Shown: positions 8,381 to 15,409, counted from the first letter of the stretch. The stretch: 15,514 nucleotides of DNA from Burkholderiaceae bacterium (GCA_030726195.1 JANREF010000202.1:9278-24791), one strand, 5' to 3'. Numbers and translations: made by a program. The notes: generated from the letters alone by a model not told the origin.

Positions 8381-9589
8381 TTACAGACTAAAGACCGGCC
8401 GTGCAACGGCCTGCTCGGCCCAGCGCATCGCGTACAGCAGGCTAGATGCATCGGCTTGGCCTTGCCCTGCGATGTCAAACGCTGTGCCGTGGTCTGGACT
8501 GGTGCGTACAAACGGTAGGCCCAGCGTGGCGTTGACGCCATCGGCCACGCCCAAATACTTCACAGGTATGAGGCCTTGGTCGTGGTAGGCCGCGACCACC
8601 ACGTCGAATTCTCCGGCTCGGGCGCGCATGTACACCGTGTCAGGCGACAGGGGGTCGCTCACATCCATACCCAGGGCACGCGCTTGAGCAATGGCTGGCA
8701 TCATCACGTCTATCTCTTCTCGGCCAAAGCGCCCGCCCTCTCCGGCGTGTGGGTTCACGCCAGCCACGGCAATGCGCAACGGGGCGTCACCGCTTGCGCG
8801 CGGCACCCAACGTTGCGTCAACTGCAAAGTCTGCAGCACGTTGCCCACCGTGACCTGCTCCAACGCTTGACGCAAGGACACGTGAATGCTGAGCAATACG
8901 GTTTGAAGCTCGTCATTGGCCAGCAACATGCGCACCGGCACATCGTCCACAGACACACCCAAGTGCTGTGCCGCCATGGCTTGCAGCATCTCCGTATGCC
9001 CAGGGAACGCAATACCGGCTGCCGTTAGGGCCAATTTGTGAATGGGGGCCGTTACCAGTGCACTGGCCTGCCCTTGCAAGCAAGCCTGTGCGCCCACGCG
9101 TACGGCCTCGGCTGCCGCAGCACCCGCTGCAGCACTGACCTGTCCCACCACTAGGTTGCCCAGCGCAGGTGAGGATAAATTGCCCCATGGTGCAGGTGGT
9201 GTAGGTGGTGTAGGTGGTGTAGGTGGTGCAGATGAATCCGATGGCACAGGGTTGGCCACCGGGGCACTGTCAGCCACCCCCTCGACCACCACCACAGCAT
9301 GCGGCGTGCGCAGCAGCTGCGCGTGGGCTTCTTCGGGCGTGGACACGACGTAAACGGGCTTGGGCTGCACCTGCACGCATCTGCAGTGCTGCGCCACCGC
9401 CTGCTCGATGACGGCGCCGCTGCCCGCCACCCACACGGGTGTGCTGCTGCTGTCGTGCCACTGGTACAGGGCTTTGACCACAATCTCGGGCCCAATACCC
9501 GCAGGGTCTCCCATGGTCAAAGCCATGGGCTTGTGTGCAGCGGTGGGCTGGGCGCTGGAGGCCTGTGTTGCGACGTGTGGCGTGGTCAT
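8381..9589 (-). CDS. pdxA: 4-hydroxythreonine-4-phosphate dehydrogenase PdxA
   Basis: PdxA oxidises 4-phosphohydroxy-L-threonine with NAD in the DXP-dependent pathway to pyridoxal phosphate; it is a cytosolic homodimer. The 402-residue product has the N-terminal MGDPAGIGPE signature (residues 26-35) and the three metal-binding histidines: H184 in APIHK, H281 in NPHAGEGG and H336 in YHDQG. It also has FPGHTEML and TLGLPFVRTSPDHGTA. It is about 70 residues longer than the usual ~330, for two reasons: an extra ~20-residue N-terminus, and a Pro/Thr/Ser/Ala-rich insert at about 108-140 with PPT repeats, placed before the LVVGQVSAAA helix. No strong Shine-Dalgarno precedes ATG 9589, and ATG 9526 (MALTMGDP) is an alternative. 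The frame stays open to 9961 but that part looks non-coding. It stands alone, not with surA or ksgA as in E. coli. Confidence 0.95.
   Translation of the reverse strand: MTTPHVATQASSAQPTAAHKPMALTMGDPAGIGPEIVVKALYQWHDSSSTPVWVAGSGAVIEQAVAQHCRCVQVQPKPVYVVSTPEEAHAQLLRTPHAVVVVEGVADSAPVANPVPSDSSAPPTPPTPPTPPAPWGNLSSPALGNLVVGQVSAAAGAAAAEAVRVGAQACLQGQASALVTAPIHKLALTAAGIAFPGHTEMLQAMAAQHLGVSVDDVPVRMLLANDELQTVLLSIHVSLRQALEQVTVGNVLQTLQLTQRWVPRASGDAPLRIAVAGVNPHAGEGGRFGREEIDVMMPAIAQARALGMDVSDPLSPDTVYMRARAGEFDVVVAAYHDQGLIPVKYLGVADGVNATLGLPFVRTSPDHGTAFDIAGQGQADASSLLYAMRWAEQAVARPVFSL
9194..9228 (-). repeat. In-frame 9-bp tandem repeat inside pdxA
   Basis: The unit AGGTGGTGT (plus strand) occurs three times exactly, plus a fourth copy that differs at its last base. 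On the coding strand it encodes the repeating tripeptide Pro-Pro-Thr (about residues 121-132 of PdxA). Nine bases is a multiple of three, so copy-number changes would alter protein length without breaking the frame. Confidence 0.9.
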
Positions 9590-9692
9590 TGAATGGGTCT
9601 GTGAAGCGCAGCTGTGAAGTGGAGCTGGGAGACGAAGCTTTGAAGCGTTTTTAAGGCAGATATTTACGAGATGCTTTAATGCAGCAGCCTCA

Positions 9693-10511
9693 TCAAGCAG
9701 GATTGTCGATGTCAATAAAGGTGTGGCGCACACCCGTTGTCTTCGCCAAAGCCTGCCCCACCGCCTGCACGCCATAGCGCTCGCTGGCATGGTGACCGCA
9801 GGCAATATAGGCGACATTGCATTCCCGCGCGTAATGCGCCTGCGGCTCGGACAACTCGCCTGTGATGAACACATCCACACCCGCAGCAATCGCAGCCTCA
9901 AAATAGCCCTGCGCGCCGCCCGTGCACCAGCCCACACGCCGAATCGGTCGGGTTGAATCACCTATGACCACGGGTGTTTTGGCCAGCGCCTTGGCCGTCG
10001 CATCCACCAAGCCGCCCAAAGTGGCATGCTCGGTGCGACCCAACCAACCCAGACCCTGCTCACCAAAACGCACCGGTGCTGCCACGCCTGCACCGCTCTG
10101 GCCAGCGGGCTCATCAGGTGTGAGGCCCAACACGCGAGCGAGCTGGGCGTTGTTGCCCATGGTCTCGTGCGCATCCAGCGGCAAATGGTAGGCCCATAGG
10201 TTGATGTTGTGCGCGATCAACAAGCCCAAACGCTTGCGCATCCAGCCCGTAATCGCACCGCTTTGACCTCGCCAAAACAAGCCGTGGTGAACCAAAATAG
10301 CATCTGCACCAAGCGCTGCGGCTTGTTCAATGAGCGCCAGGCTGGCGGTCACACCTGTGACCACATGAGAGACTGTGGCCGCGCCCTCCACCTGCAAGCC
10401 GTTGGGGCCGTAGTCCTTGAACAGCTGCGGCTGCAACCAGCCGTCCAACTGTGTGGCCAGTGCGTGGCGGTCTAGTGCAATGGGTGGTGGGGTATGCGAC
10501 GCGTGGGCCAA
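9693..10511 (-). CDS. Nif3-like dinuclear metal center protein (YbgI/NIF3 family)
   Basis: This 272-residue protein resembles E. coli YbgI along its length: YGPNGLQVEG (34-43), VTGVTASLALIE, LVHHGLFW (74-81, H75/H76), WAYHLPLDAH (107-116), GNNAQLA, CTGGAQ, FITGELSEP, CGHHASERYG (239-248) and FIDIDNPA at the end. The conserved His/Asp/Glu residues bind two metal ions at the centre of a hexameric toroid. The biochemical role of the family is still unsettled; older annotations as GTP cyclohydrolase I type 2 are not well supported. No ATG exists near the expected start. TTG 10511 is chosen because GGAG lies 10 bases upstream and the N-terminus then matches the family. A GTG at 10640 would overlap the divergent protease gene and add an unlikely Ser/Arg-rich leader. 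Confidence 0.88.
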   Translation of the reverse strand: MAHASHTPPPIALDRHALATQLDGWLQPQLFKDYGPNGLQVEGAATVSHVVTGVTASLALIEQAAALGADAILVHHGLFWRGQSGAITGWMRKRLGLLIAHNINLWAYHLPLDAHETMGNNAQLARVLGLTPDEPAGQSGAGVAAPVRFGEQGLGWLGRTEHATLGGLVDATAKALAKTPVVIGDSTRPIRRVGWCTGGAQGYFEAAIAAGVDVFITGELSEPQAHYARECNVAYIACGHHASERYGVQAVGQALAKTTGVRHTFIDIDNPA

Positions 10512-10521
10512 TGGGCTTGAT

Positions 10522-10525
10522 CTCC
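10522..10525 (-). promoter_or_regulatory. Shine-Dalgarno supporting a TTG start of the Nif3-like gene
   Basis: GGAG on the minus strand lies 10 bases before TTG 10511, with no ATG or GTG nearby in frame. It is the main reason for placing the start at this rare codon. Confidence 0.5.
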
Positions 10526-10602
10526 ATATAAATCGGGCGGCCAAGCAACAACGCGAAAGACCGCTAGAACGACTGTAGCCTAAAGCCGTAGACAATAGCG
10601 CT

Positions 10603-11721
10603 ATGAAACGACTCTGGTTGCTATTTTCCCAAACTGCCACCGTGCTGCTGGCAGCCTACTTCGTGCTGCTCACCCTCAAGCCCCAGTGGCTGAATAGCCT
10701 ACAGCCAGCCACAGGCAATATGGACGCAGCCAGCTTGGTGCTGCGCCATGCGGCCAGCGCGGCCTCGCCGGCTGTGGTGAGCATTCAAACCATCACCACA
10801 GAGACGCCCAGCGCGGTAGACCCGTGGTTCAAGTACTTTTTTGAAGACGACACCAGCAACGAGCAACCTAGCAACAATCTGGGCTCTGGCGTGATCGTGA
10901 GCGCATCCGGCTACGTCTTGACCAACAACCATGTGGTGGAAGACGCCGAGCAGATACAAATCACATTGCTGGATGGGCGACGTGTCAAAGCAGACGTACT
11001 GGGCACCGATCCCGATACCGACTTGGCCGTGCTCAAAATTGACCTGGACCGCTTGCCCAACATTGTCATGGGTGACTCCAACGCCTTGTTTGTCGGAGAC
11101 ACGGTACTGGCCATTGGCAACCCCTTTGGCGTAGGGCAAACCGTCACCAGCGGCATTGTGAGCGCGCTGGGGCGCAGCCATTTGGGCATCAACACCTTTG
11201 AAAACTTCATACAAACCGATGCGGCCATCAACCCCGGTAACTCCGGCGGTGCGCTGGTGAATGCACGCGGCGATTTGGTGGGCATCAACACCGCCATTTA
11301 CTCGCGCTCTGGTGGCTCTACCGGCATCGGCTTTGCCATACCCACATCGGTGGCCAAGCAGGTGTTGGACGAGATCGTGCGCGACGGCGTGGTCACCCGC
11401 GGCTGGATTGGGGTTGAGCCACAAACACTCAACGCCGAGCTGGCCAGCAGCTTTGGCCTGCCCAGCAGCGCTGGCGTATTGATCGCCGGTGTCTTGCAAC
11501 AAGGCCCAGCGGCCCAAGCTGGCATCGAACCTGGCGATGTGATCTTGTCCGTGGATGAGCGCACGGTCAGCTCGGTATCGGATTTGTTAGCCGCCGTGTC
11601 GGCACTGAAACCTGGTCAAGTCACCACACTGCGTGTGTGGCGCAACGGACAACACCAAGACGTAGATGTCGCCCCTGCTGCCAGACCGCATGGTCAACAC
11701 GGACAAGCGCCGCCGCGATAA
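10603..11721 (+). CDS. DegS/AlgW-like membrane-anchored HtrA serine protease
   Basis: The 372-residue protein is an HtrA-family (S1C) protease with one N-terminal membrane anchor (about 7-25) and no cleavable signal. The trypsin-like domain has the triad H110 (TNNHVV), D140 (DPDTDLAVLK) and S214 (NPGNSGGAL). A single PDZ domain follows (about 265-357). One anchor plus one PDZ is the DegS/AlgW layout, not the two-PDZ soluble DegP/DegQ layout. Proteins of this type sense misfolded outer-membrane proteins through the PDZ domain and cut the anti-sigma factor RseA/MucA. That role is inferred, as no RseA-like gene is in the window. The tail is rich in His, Gln and Pro. No good Shine-Dalgarno precedes ATG 10603. 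It diverges from the Nif3-like gene; the 91-base gap must hold both promoters, but none is clear. Confidence 0.92.
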   Translation: MKRLWLLFSQTATVLLAAYFVLLTLKPQWLNSLQPATGNMDAASLVLRHAASAASPAVVSIQTITTETPSAVDPWFKYFFEDDTSNEQPSNNLGSGVIVSASGYVLTNNHVVEDAEQIQITLLDGRRVKADVLGTDPDTDLAVLKIDLDRLPNIVMGDSNALFVGDTVLAIGNPFGVGQTVTSGIVSALGRSHLGINTFENFIQTDAAINPGNSGGALVNARGDLVGINTAIYSRSGGSTGIGFAIPTSVAKQVLDEIVRDGVVTRGWIGVEPQTLNAELASSFGLPSSAGVLIAGVLQQGPAAQAGIEPGDVILSVDERTVSSVSDLLAAVSALKPGQVTTLRVWRNGQHQDVDVAPAARPHGQHGQAPPR

Positions 11722-11831
11722 CACGCAGGGGCTGCATGTGAAGCACCGCCCAAAAAACAGCTGGGCCAGCAGCTGATGCCGCAGATGCAGCTGATGCAGC
11801 AGACTGTCAGTGAATCGAATGATCCACCACG

Positions 11832-11861
11832 CATCGGCACATCGGCACATCGGCACATCGC
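11832..11861. repeat. 8-bp tandem repeat CATCGGCA
   Basis: CATCGGCA occurs three times in a row followed by a partial fourth copy (CATCG then CA). It lies in the non-coding patch between the protease gene and tatC. Eight bases is not a multiple of three, in keeping with non-coding sequence. Confidence 0.85.
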
Positions 11862-11887
11862 AGTACCAGAGCATCAACGAACGGCAG

Positions 11888-11934
11888 ACTGGGCACTAAG
11901 TCCTCAGTTGGGAGGTCTTGTGTCTAAACCCAGT
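11888..11934. terminator. Long stem-loop between converging genes, possible bidirectional terminator
   Basis: ACTGGG (11888-11893) pairs with CCCAGT (11929-11934). Inside it CAC, AAG and TCCTC pair with GAGG, CTT and GTG, with one mismatch, one bulge and the loop AGTTGG. There is no T-run on either side, so Rho-independent action is uncertain. It lies 20 bases past the tatC stop and 167 bases past the protease stop. Confidence 0.45.
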
Positions 11935-11953
11935 GTTATCAGGGCTTGGGTGA

Positions 11954-12775
11954 TCAGGGCTTTGGTGAAGCGTCGTTGCTGGTGTCGTCGCTGGCAGACG
12001 ACTCAGCGTCCTCAGAGGGCTTGCTGGCTTTGCCAAACCAGCGCGCACCAATGATGCCGCACTCGTACAAGATACACATGGGCACCGCCAAGGACAGTTG
12101 TGAAATCACATCGGGTGGCGTGACCATGGCGGCAATCACGAATGCCAGCACAATGAAGTAGCCCCTGAACGACTTGAGCTGTTCAATGGTGACCAAGCCA
12201 AAGCGCACCAACAACATCACCACGATGGGCACCTGAAAGGCCAAGCCAAACGCCAAGTACAACGACAAAATGGCTTCTACATATGAGGCGATGTCTGGCG
12301 TAGCAGCAACACTGGGCGGCGCAAATGCCTGAATAAAGCCGAACATCTTGTCCAGCACCAGCAGCTGCACGAACGCAATACCACCGTAGGCCAGCAGGCT
12401 GCCAAACATGATCAGCGGCACTGCAAAGCGCTTTTCGTGGCTGTACAGCCCTGGGGCAATAAAGGCCCACACCTGGTACATGATCCAAGGCAACGCCAGC
12501 AAAAACGCCGCCATCATCAACACCTTCAGCGGTATGAAGAACGGCGAGAACACGCCAACCGCAATCAGCTTGGCGCCCGGAGGCATGTGGGCTTGTATGG
12601 GTATGGCAATCCAATCGATCAGGGTGGCAGGCCCAGGCCATATGGCCAACGCAGCCATACACACCAACAAGCCAATGAAGGCGTACACCAAGCGGTTGCG
12701 CAGCTCCAACAAGTGCTGCACAAAGGTTTGCTCAGTACCGGCGAGATCGTCAGTATCGGGTGTGTTGGTGCTCAT
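11954..12775 (-). CDS. tatC: Sec-independent protein translocase subunit TatC
   Basis: TatC is the polytopic inner-membrane receptor that, with TatB, binds twin-arginine signal peptides and recruits TatA. The 273-residue product has the cytosolic N-terminal motif FVQHLLELRNRL (18-29) and six predicted membrane helices. The first cytosolic loop, YQVWAFIAPGLYSHEKR, contains the Glu known to touch the Arg-Arg motif in E. coli. The periplasmic region TPPDVISQLSLAVPM follows, and a Ser/Asp/Pro-rich cytosolic tail ends the protein (ASKPSEDAESSASDDT). It starts 5 bases after the tatB stop without an obvious Shine-Dalgarno, which suggests translational coupling. It is the last gene of the his-tat run. 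Confidence 0.97.
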   Translation of the reverse strand: MSTNTPDTDDLAGTEQTFVQHLLELRNRLVYAFIGLLVCMAALAIWPGPATLIDWIAIPIQAHMPPGAKLIAVGVFSPFFIPLKVLMMAAFLLALPWIMYQVWAFIAPGLYSHEKRFAVPLIMFGSLLAYGGIAFVQLLVLDKMFGFIQAFAPPSVAATPDIASYVEAILSLYLAFGLAFQVPIVVMLLVRFGLVTIEQLKSFRGYFIVLAFVIAAMVTPPDVISQLSLAVPMCILYECGIIGARWFGKASKPSEDAESSASDDTSNDASPKP

Positions 12776-12780
12776 GTAAA

Positions 12781-13281
12781 TTAAGGTGCGATGCGGTTGA
12801 TGCGTGGCCTAAATCTGGCCACGCGAGCTGCACCCGATTGAATGTGGCTGCGCTGTCCGCTGCGCGCTTTGTACCATTGGGGTACGGCAGCACGTTTGGC
12901 ACGCCAGCGCTTCTTGGGGGCTGTGCGCGCGTTGTATGAGCTGTTGTAACTGGAGCCCAGATGGCTGTAGTCATCGGCGGTCACGCCACTGGCCGGTGTG
13001 TTGCCCGTGGCCTCGGCCCAGTCGTCTTCGAAGTCTTTGCCCGCGGACTCAACAGAGGACTGCGCGTCCTTCACTGCCCCCTCAAAGCCGTCCTTCATCT
13101 TGCGCAGCTCTTCTAGCTCCATGCTGCGGTTGACCTCGGCTTTCACATCGGCCACGTAACGCTGGGCTTTACCCAACAACGCGCCCACCGTTCTGGCCAC
13201 TTTGGGCAGCTTTTCTGGGCCAATCACGATCAAGGCTACAGCGCCAATCAGGGCGAGCTTGGAGATGCCTAAATCAATCAT
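12781..13281 (-). CDS. tatB: Sec-independent protein translocase subunit TatB
   Basis: TatB joins TatC in the substrate-recognition complex. The 166-residue product has the short N-terminal membrane helix with the conserved Glu and Gly-Pro hinge ([20 protein letters not shown] then [13 protein letters not shown]). An amphipathic and acidic helix follows (about 26-90). An unusually basic, aromatic tail ends the protein ([20 protein letters not shown], then RVARFRPR). From memory this tail is typical of Comamonadaceae TatB and is absent from E. coli TatB. It lies 53 bases downstream of tatA. The Shine-Dalgarno is weak. Confidence 0.95.
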   Translation of the reverse strand: MIDLGISKLALIGAVALIVIGPEKLPKVARTVGALLGKAQRYVADVKAEVNRSMELEELRKMKDGFEGAVKDAQSSVESAGKDFEDDWAEATGNTPASGVTADDYSHLGSSYNSSYNARTAPKKRWRAKRAAVPQWYKARSGQRSHIQSGAARVARFRPRINRIAP

Positions 13282-13334
13282 GCGCTGCGGCTTGCGGTGT
13301 TCAAAAGTTCAGAAGAAACGGAATTGACAGCAGC

Positions 13335-13568
13335 TTAGGACTTGGTCTTGGCTTGCACGTCAATGGTGTCGTCAGATGCGGCCTTGGACTGCGTGACTTG
13401 CTCAGGCGCTGCGTCGTCGGCAGGCGCGCCGCCTTCTTTGATACCGTCTTTGAAGCCTTTGACCGCACCACCCAAGTCGGAGCCGATGTTTTTGAGCTTT
13501 TTAGTGCCAAACACCATCACGACGATCAACAACACGATCAACCAATGCCAAATCGAAAAAGCACCCAT
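13335..13568 (-). CDS. tatA: Sec-independent protein translocase subunit TatA
   Basis: TatA polymerises on the TatBC-substrate complex to let folded proteins cross the inner membrane. The 77-residue product has one N-terminal membrane helix (about 5-20, [18 protein letters not shown]) and then the [21 protein letters not shown] amphipathic helix that defines TatA. An acidic, disordered tail ends it. AAGGAG lies 6 bases before ATG 13568, the best ribosome site of the three tat genes, in line with TatA being needed in excess. The 183 bases upstream hold inverted repeats that may carry its own promoter or leader. Confidence 0.97.
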   Translation of the reverse strand: MGAFSIWHWLIVLLIVVMVFGTKKLKNIGSDLGGAVKGFKDGIKEGGAPADDAAPEQVTQSKAASDDTIDVQAKTKS

Positions 13569-13700
13569 GACTAACTCCTTGGAAATTCAATGCGCAGCAC
13601 CTGCTGCTTTGGGATATGCACCCTAGCGCGTCATTCTACGGCCAAGGGGCACCTCATTCGGAACCGAGCTCAAATAAGCCCCACACCAAGCCGCCAGTTG

Positions 13701-13751
13701 GTGACAAGCGAAACGTTAAGTATTCGCCTAAACCTCGTGACAGCTTGTCAC
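13701..13751. repeat. Inverted repeats with two competing hairpins between hinT and tatA
   Basis: GTGACAAGC (13701-13709) and its exact reverse complement GCTTGTCAC (13743-13751) are 33 bases apart. A third element, GTGACA (13737-13742), can pair instead with TGTCAC (13746-13751) over the loop GCT. The two foldings share the same arm and so exclude each other. No T-run follows on the minus strand. The element begins one base after the hinT stop codon, 133 bases before the tatA start. Confidence 0.6.
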
Positions 13752-14108
13752 TCAACCCTTGCGCCAAGGCCTAGGCCCACCCATGACATGGACATGCAGG
13801 TGGTGCACCTCTTGCGTGCCATGGTCACCTGTGTTGGCCACAACACGGTAGCCGCCTTCGGGGTAAGGCTCACAACCTTGCTCCAAGGCCAGCTTGGGCA
13901 CCAGCGTCATGATTTTGCCCATGAGTGCAGCATCTTTCTCGGTGAGCTGTGCCATGGAGGGGATATGCGCTTTGGGGATGATTAAGAAATGCACAGGCGA
14001 CCACGGCGCGATGTCGTGGAACGCAAACACATCGTCGTCCTCATACACTTTTTTACTAGGGATGTTGCCTGCTGCAATCTTGCAGAACAAACAGTTTTCA
14101 TCATGCAT
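13752..14108 (-). CDS. HIT family nucleotide-binding protein (HinT-like)
   Basis: HinT-type proteins are small homodimeric purine nucleoside phosphoramidases of the cytosol. The 118-residue product has the N-terminal CLFCKIAAGNIPSKKVYED segment and HDIAPWSPVHFLIIPKAHI. The HIT motif is HHLHVHVMGG (H103, H105, H107), giving the full H-x-H-x-H-x-x pattern with the catalytic middle His. ATG 14108 is chosen because GGAGA lies 9 bases upstream; a GTG at 14117 is less likely. The start overlaps the stop of the upstream membrane-protein gene by 8 bases, a sign of coupled translation. It sits in the his-tat run, a place where HIT proteins are often found in betaproteobacteria. Confidence 0.94.
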   Translation of the reverse strand: MHDENCLFCKIAAGNIPSKKVYEDDDVFAFHDIAPWSPVHFLIIPKAHIPSMAQLTEKDAALMGKIMTLVPKLALEQGCEPYPEGGYRVVANTGDHGTQEVHHLHVHVMGGPRPWRKG

Positions 14109-14487
14109 AGTCCGCACTCTCCATAGGTTTGCCGGCGTTCAAGTTGATAAAGCCACGCACAATACGAATCAAAAACCAGACCGATATAACCAGCCATGCC
14201 AGCCAGCCCGGCCAAATGAACAACAGCCACAAGGGCAGCGTCACCAAATAGGCAAACCCCACCCACAGCACAGAGCGCAGTCGCCAAGCGAAGTGGGAGG
14301 CGTGCCAAGTGCCCACGGACTCGGGGCGCTTGTACATGTCCATCACCAAGGCCACCAACAGCAACAAGGGGCCCCACTGGCCGCCAGGGATGAGGGCACC
14401 CACAGCGACGATGAGATGCAGCACATAACTGACCGTGCCAATGGTGTTGAGGCTATGCAAACGCTGGGCTTGATCGTTAGTGTCCAT
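14101..14487 (-). CDS. DUF4870-like small membrane protein
   Basis: This 128-residue protein has a short polar N-terminus and three or four hydrophobic segments (about 14-32, 38-50, 72-92 and 94-111). Its motif pattern is like DUF4870 proteins: [14 protein letters not shown] in the middle and [18 protein letters not shown] near the end. The family has no settled function. The start at 14487 is strongly supported by AGGAGG six bases upstream; this start lies inside the end of hisE (11-base overlap). The gene's own stop overlaps the hinT start. This double overlap ties its translation to histidine-operon genes, but does not show a role in histidine synthesis. The family assignment is from memory of motifs. 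Confidence 0.85.
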   Translation of the reverse strand: MDTNDQAQRLHSLNTIGTVSYVLHLIVAVGALIPGGQWGPLLLLVALVMDMYKRPESVGTWHASHFAWRLRSVLWVGFAYLVTLPLWLLFIWPGWLAWLVISVWFLIRIVRGFINLNAGKPMESADYA

Positions 14488-14920
14488 GCTTGTCCTCCTG
14501 CGCTTGGGCATCGCGGGCTTGGGCTTTGCGCAGCGCTTTTTCCTCTAGGCCACTCAAGCCCTCGCGCCTGGACAGTTCGGCCAGCACGTCGCTTGGCTGC
14601 AAATCAAAATGCGCCAAAGCCACCATGCTGTGAAACCACAAGTCGGCCACCTCGCCCACCAACAACGCTTTGCCCGCCTCGCTGGGGGTGGCCTGCAAAT
14701 CCTTAGCCGCCATCACCACTTCGGTGGCTTCTTCTCCGATTTTTTTTAAGAAAGCATCGGGCGCTTTGGCCAACAAGCGTGACACGTAACTGGTGTCAGG
14801 ATTGCCGCCATTGGCCAATTTGCGCGACTCAATGATGCCCGCGAGCTTGTGCAGCGTGCTGTCTTGCGTCGACGCTTGAGAGGTGCCCTGGGCGTTTGAA
14901 TGTGCAGTCATTTGCGTCAT
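14477..14920 (-). CDS. hisE: Phosphoribosyl-ATP pyrophosphatase HisE
   Basis: HisE hydrolyses phosphoribosyl-ATP to phosphoribosyl-AMP and pyrophosphate, the second step of histidine synthesis. The 147-residue product has a Ser/Gln/Thr-rich N-terminal extension (about 1-20). The MazG-like helical domain follows: [45 protein letters not shown] (62-74) and [15 protein letters not shown] (88-102). These carry the Glu/Asp residues that bind magnesium. The tail is charged. ATG 14920, 7 bases after the hisI stop, is used; ATG 14911 is possible and both have weak ribosome sites. It is separate from hisI, unlike the fused HisIE of E. coli. Confidence 0.95.
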   Translation of the reverse strand: MTQMTAHSNAQGTSQASTQDSTLHKLAGIIESRKLANGGNPDTSYVSRLLAKAPDAFLKKIGEEATEVVMAAKDLQATPSEAGKALLVGEVADLWFHSMVALAHFDLQPSDVLAELSRREGLSGLEEKALRKAQARDAQAQEDKHGH

Positions 14921-14927
14921 GGCAGGC

Positions 14928-15368
14928 CTATTTGTAAATATCGCTGGGATCTTTGAGCACGGGCGCATTGGGTCGCCACTGGACATCGCCGCCATCGGAC
15001 GCGCTGAGCTCTTGATAAAAGCACGAGTGACGCCCGGTATGGCAGGCAATGCCGGGCTCATGGCCGAGCTGCGTCACGCTGAGCAAGACCACGTCGGCGT
15101 CGCAGTCGATTCGAATACTGTGCACCGTTTGCACATGGCCAGACTCTTCGCCTTTGGGCCACAGCTTGTTGCGTGAGCGGCTGAAGTAAACGGCGCGGCC
15201 CAGCTGCTGTGTGAGGGCGAGCGCCTCGCGGTTCATCCAAGCGAACATCAAAACGTCGTTGCTGCCGCGCTCCTGGGCAATGACGGGCACCAAGCCCTTG
15301 TCGTCCCAGCGGACTTGATCTAGCCAGTTCTGGGTCATGTCGGCGGATGCGTGCTGTGTGAAAGTCAT
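14928..15368 (-). CDS. hisI: Phosphoribosyl-AMP cyclohydrolase HisI
   Basis: HisI opens the adenine ring of phosphoribosyl-AMP, the third step of histidine synthesis. The 146-residue product has [30 protein letters not shown] (61-80) and DCDADVVLL (D88, C89, D90, D92). [12 protein letters not shown] (C109, C116) completes the cysteine and aspartate residues known to hold zinc and magnesium. Length fits monofunctional HisI. ATG 15368 is used; ATG 15338 would still keep the domain. Neither has a clear Shine-Dalgarno. It lies between hisF (41 bases upstream) and hisE. Confidence 0.96.
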   Translation of the reverse strand: MTFTQHASADMTQNWLDQVRWDDKGLVPVIAQERGSNDVLMFAWMNREALALTQQLGRAVYFSRSRNKLWPKGEESGHVQTVHSIRIDCDADVVLLSVTQLGHEPGIACHTGRHSCFYQELSASDGGDVQWRPNAPVLKDPSDIYK

Positions 15369-15409
15369 GTTGCAAGCTTAGCAGGCCCAACACCTGCTCG
15401 CACCAGAAC

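Larger units (their letters stand above)
11722..11953. other. Non-coding patch between converging protease and tatC genes
   Basis: These 232 bases have no convincing gene. They hold an imperfect direct repeat GCAGCTGATGC (11769-11779 and 11787-11797), an 8-bp tandem repeat (11832-11861), a long stem-loop (11888-11934), and ATCAGGGCTT, which recurs just inside the tatC 3' end. The few short frames here lack start signals and read through the repeats. Confidence 0.7.

Noticed and set aside
8381..9589. pdxA insert as a sign of a gene fusion
   Set aside because: The extra residues are low-complexity Pro/Thr/Ser/Ala with a short tandem repeat, not a folded domain; the PdxA signatures continue in register on both sides.
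9590..9961. N-terminal extension of pdxA by 124 codons
   Set aside because: The open frame upstream of ATG 9589 overlaps the end of the Nif3-like gene and reads as Arg/Cys-rich sequence unlike any PdxA N-terminus.
10512..10640. GTG 10640 as the start of the Nif3-like protein
   Set aside because: It would overlap the divergent protease gene by 38 bases and add a Ser/Arg-rich leader not seen in the family; TTG 10511 has a Shine-Dalgarno.
11832..11861. Tandem repeats as a possible CRISPR array
   Set aside because: The units are 8 bp, directly adjacent and without spacers, and no cas gene is present; it is a simple tandem repeat.
11587..11877. 96-codon minus-strand frame across the 8-bp repeat
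   Set aside because: It covers the protease 3' end, is rich in Cys and Trp from repeat translation, and has no ribosome site.
12781..12900. Basic C-terminal tail of TatB as a frameshift product
   Set aside because: The tail stays in frame and ends 5 bases before tatC, and a similar basic WYKAR / ARVARFRP tail is, from memory, common in Comamonadaceae TatB.
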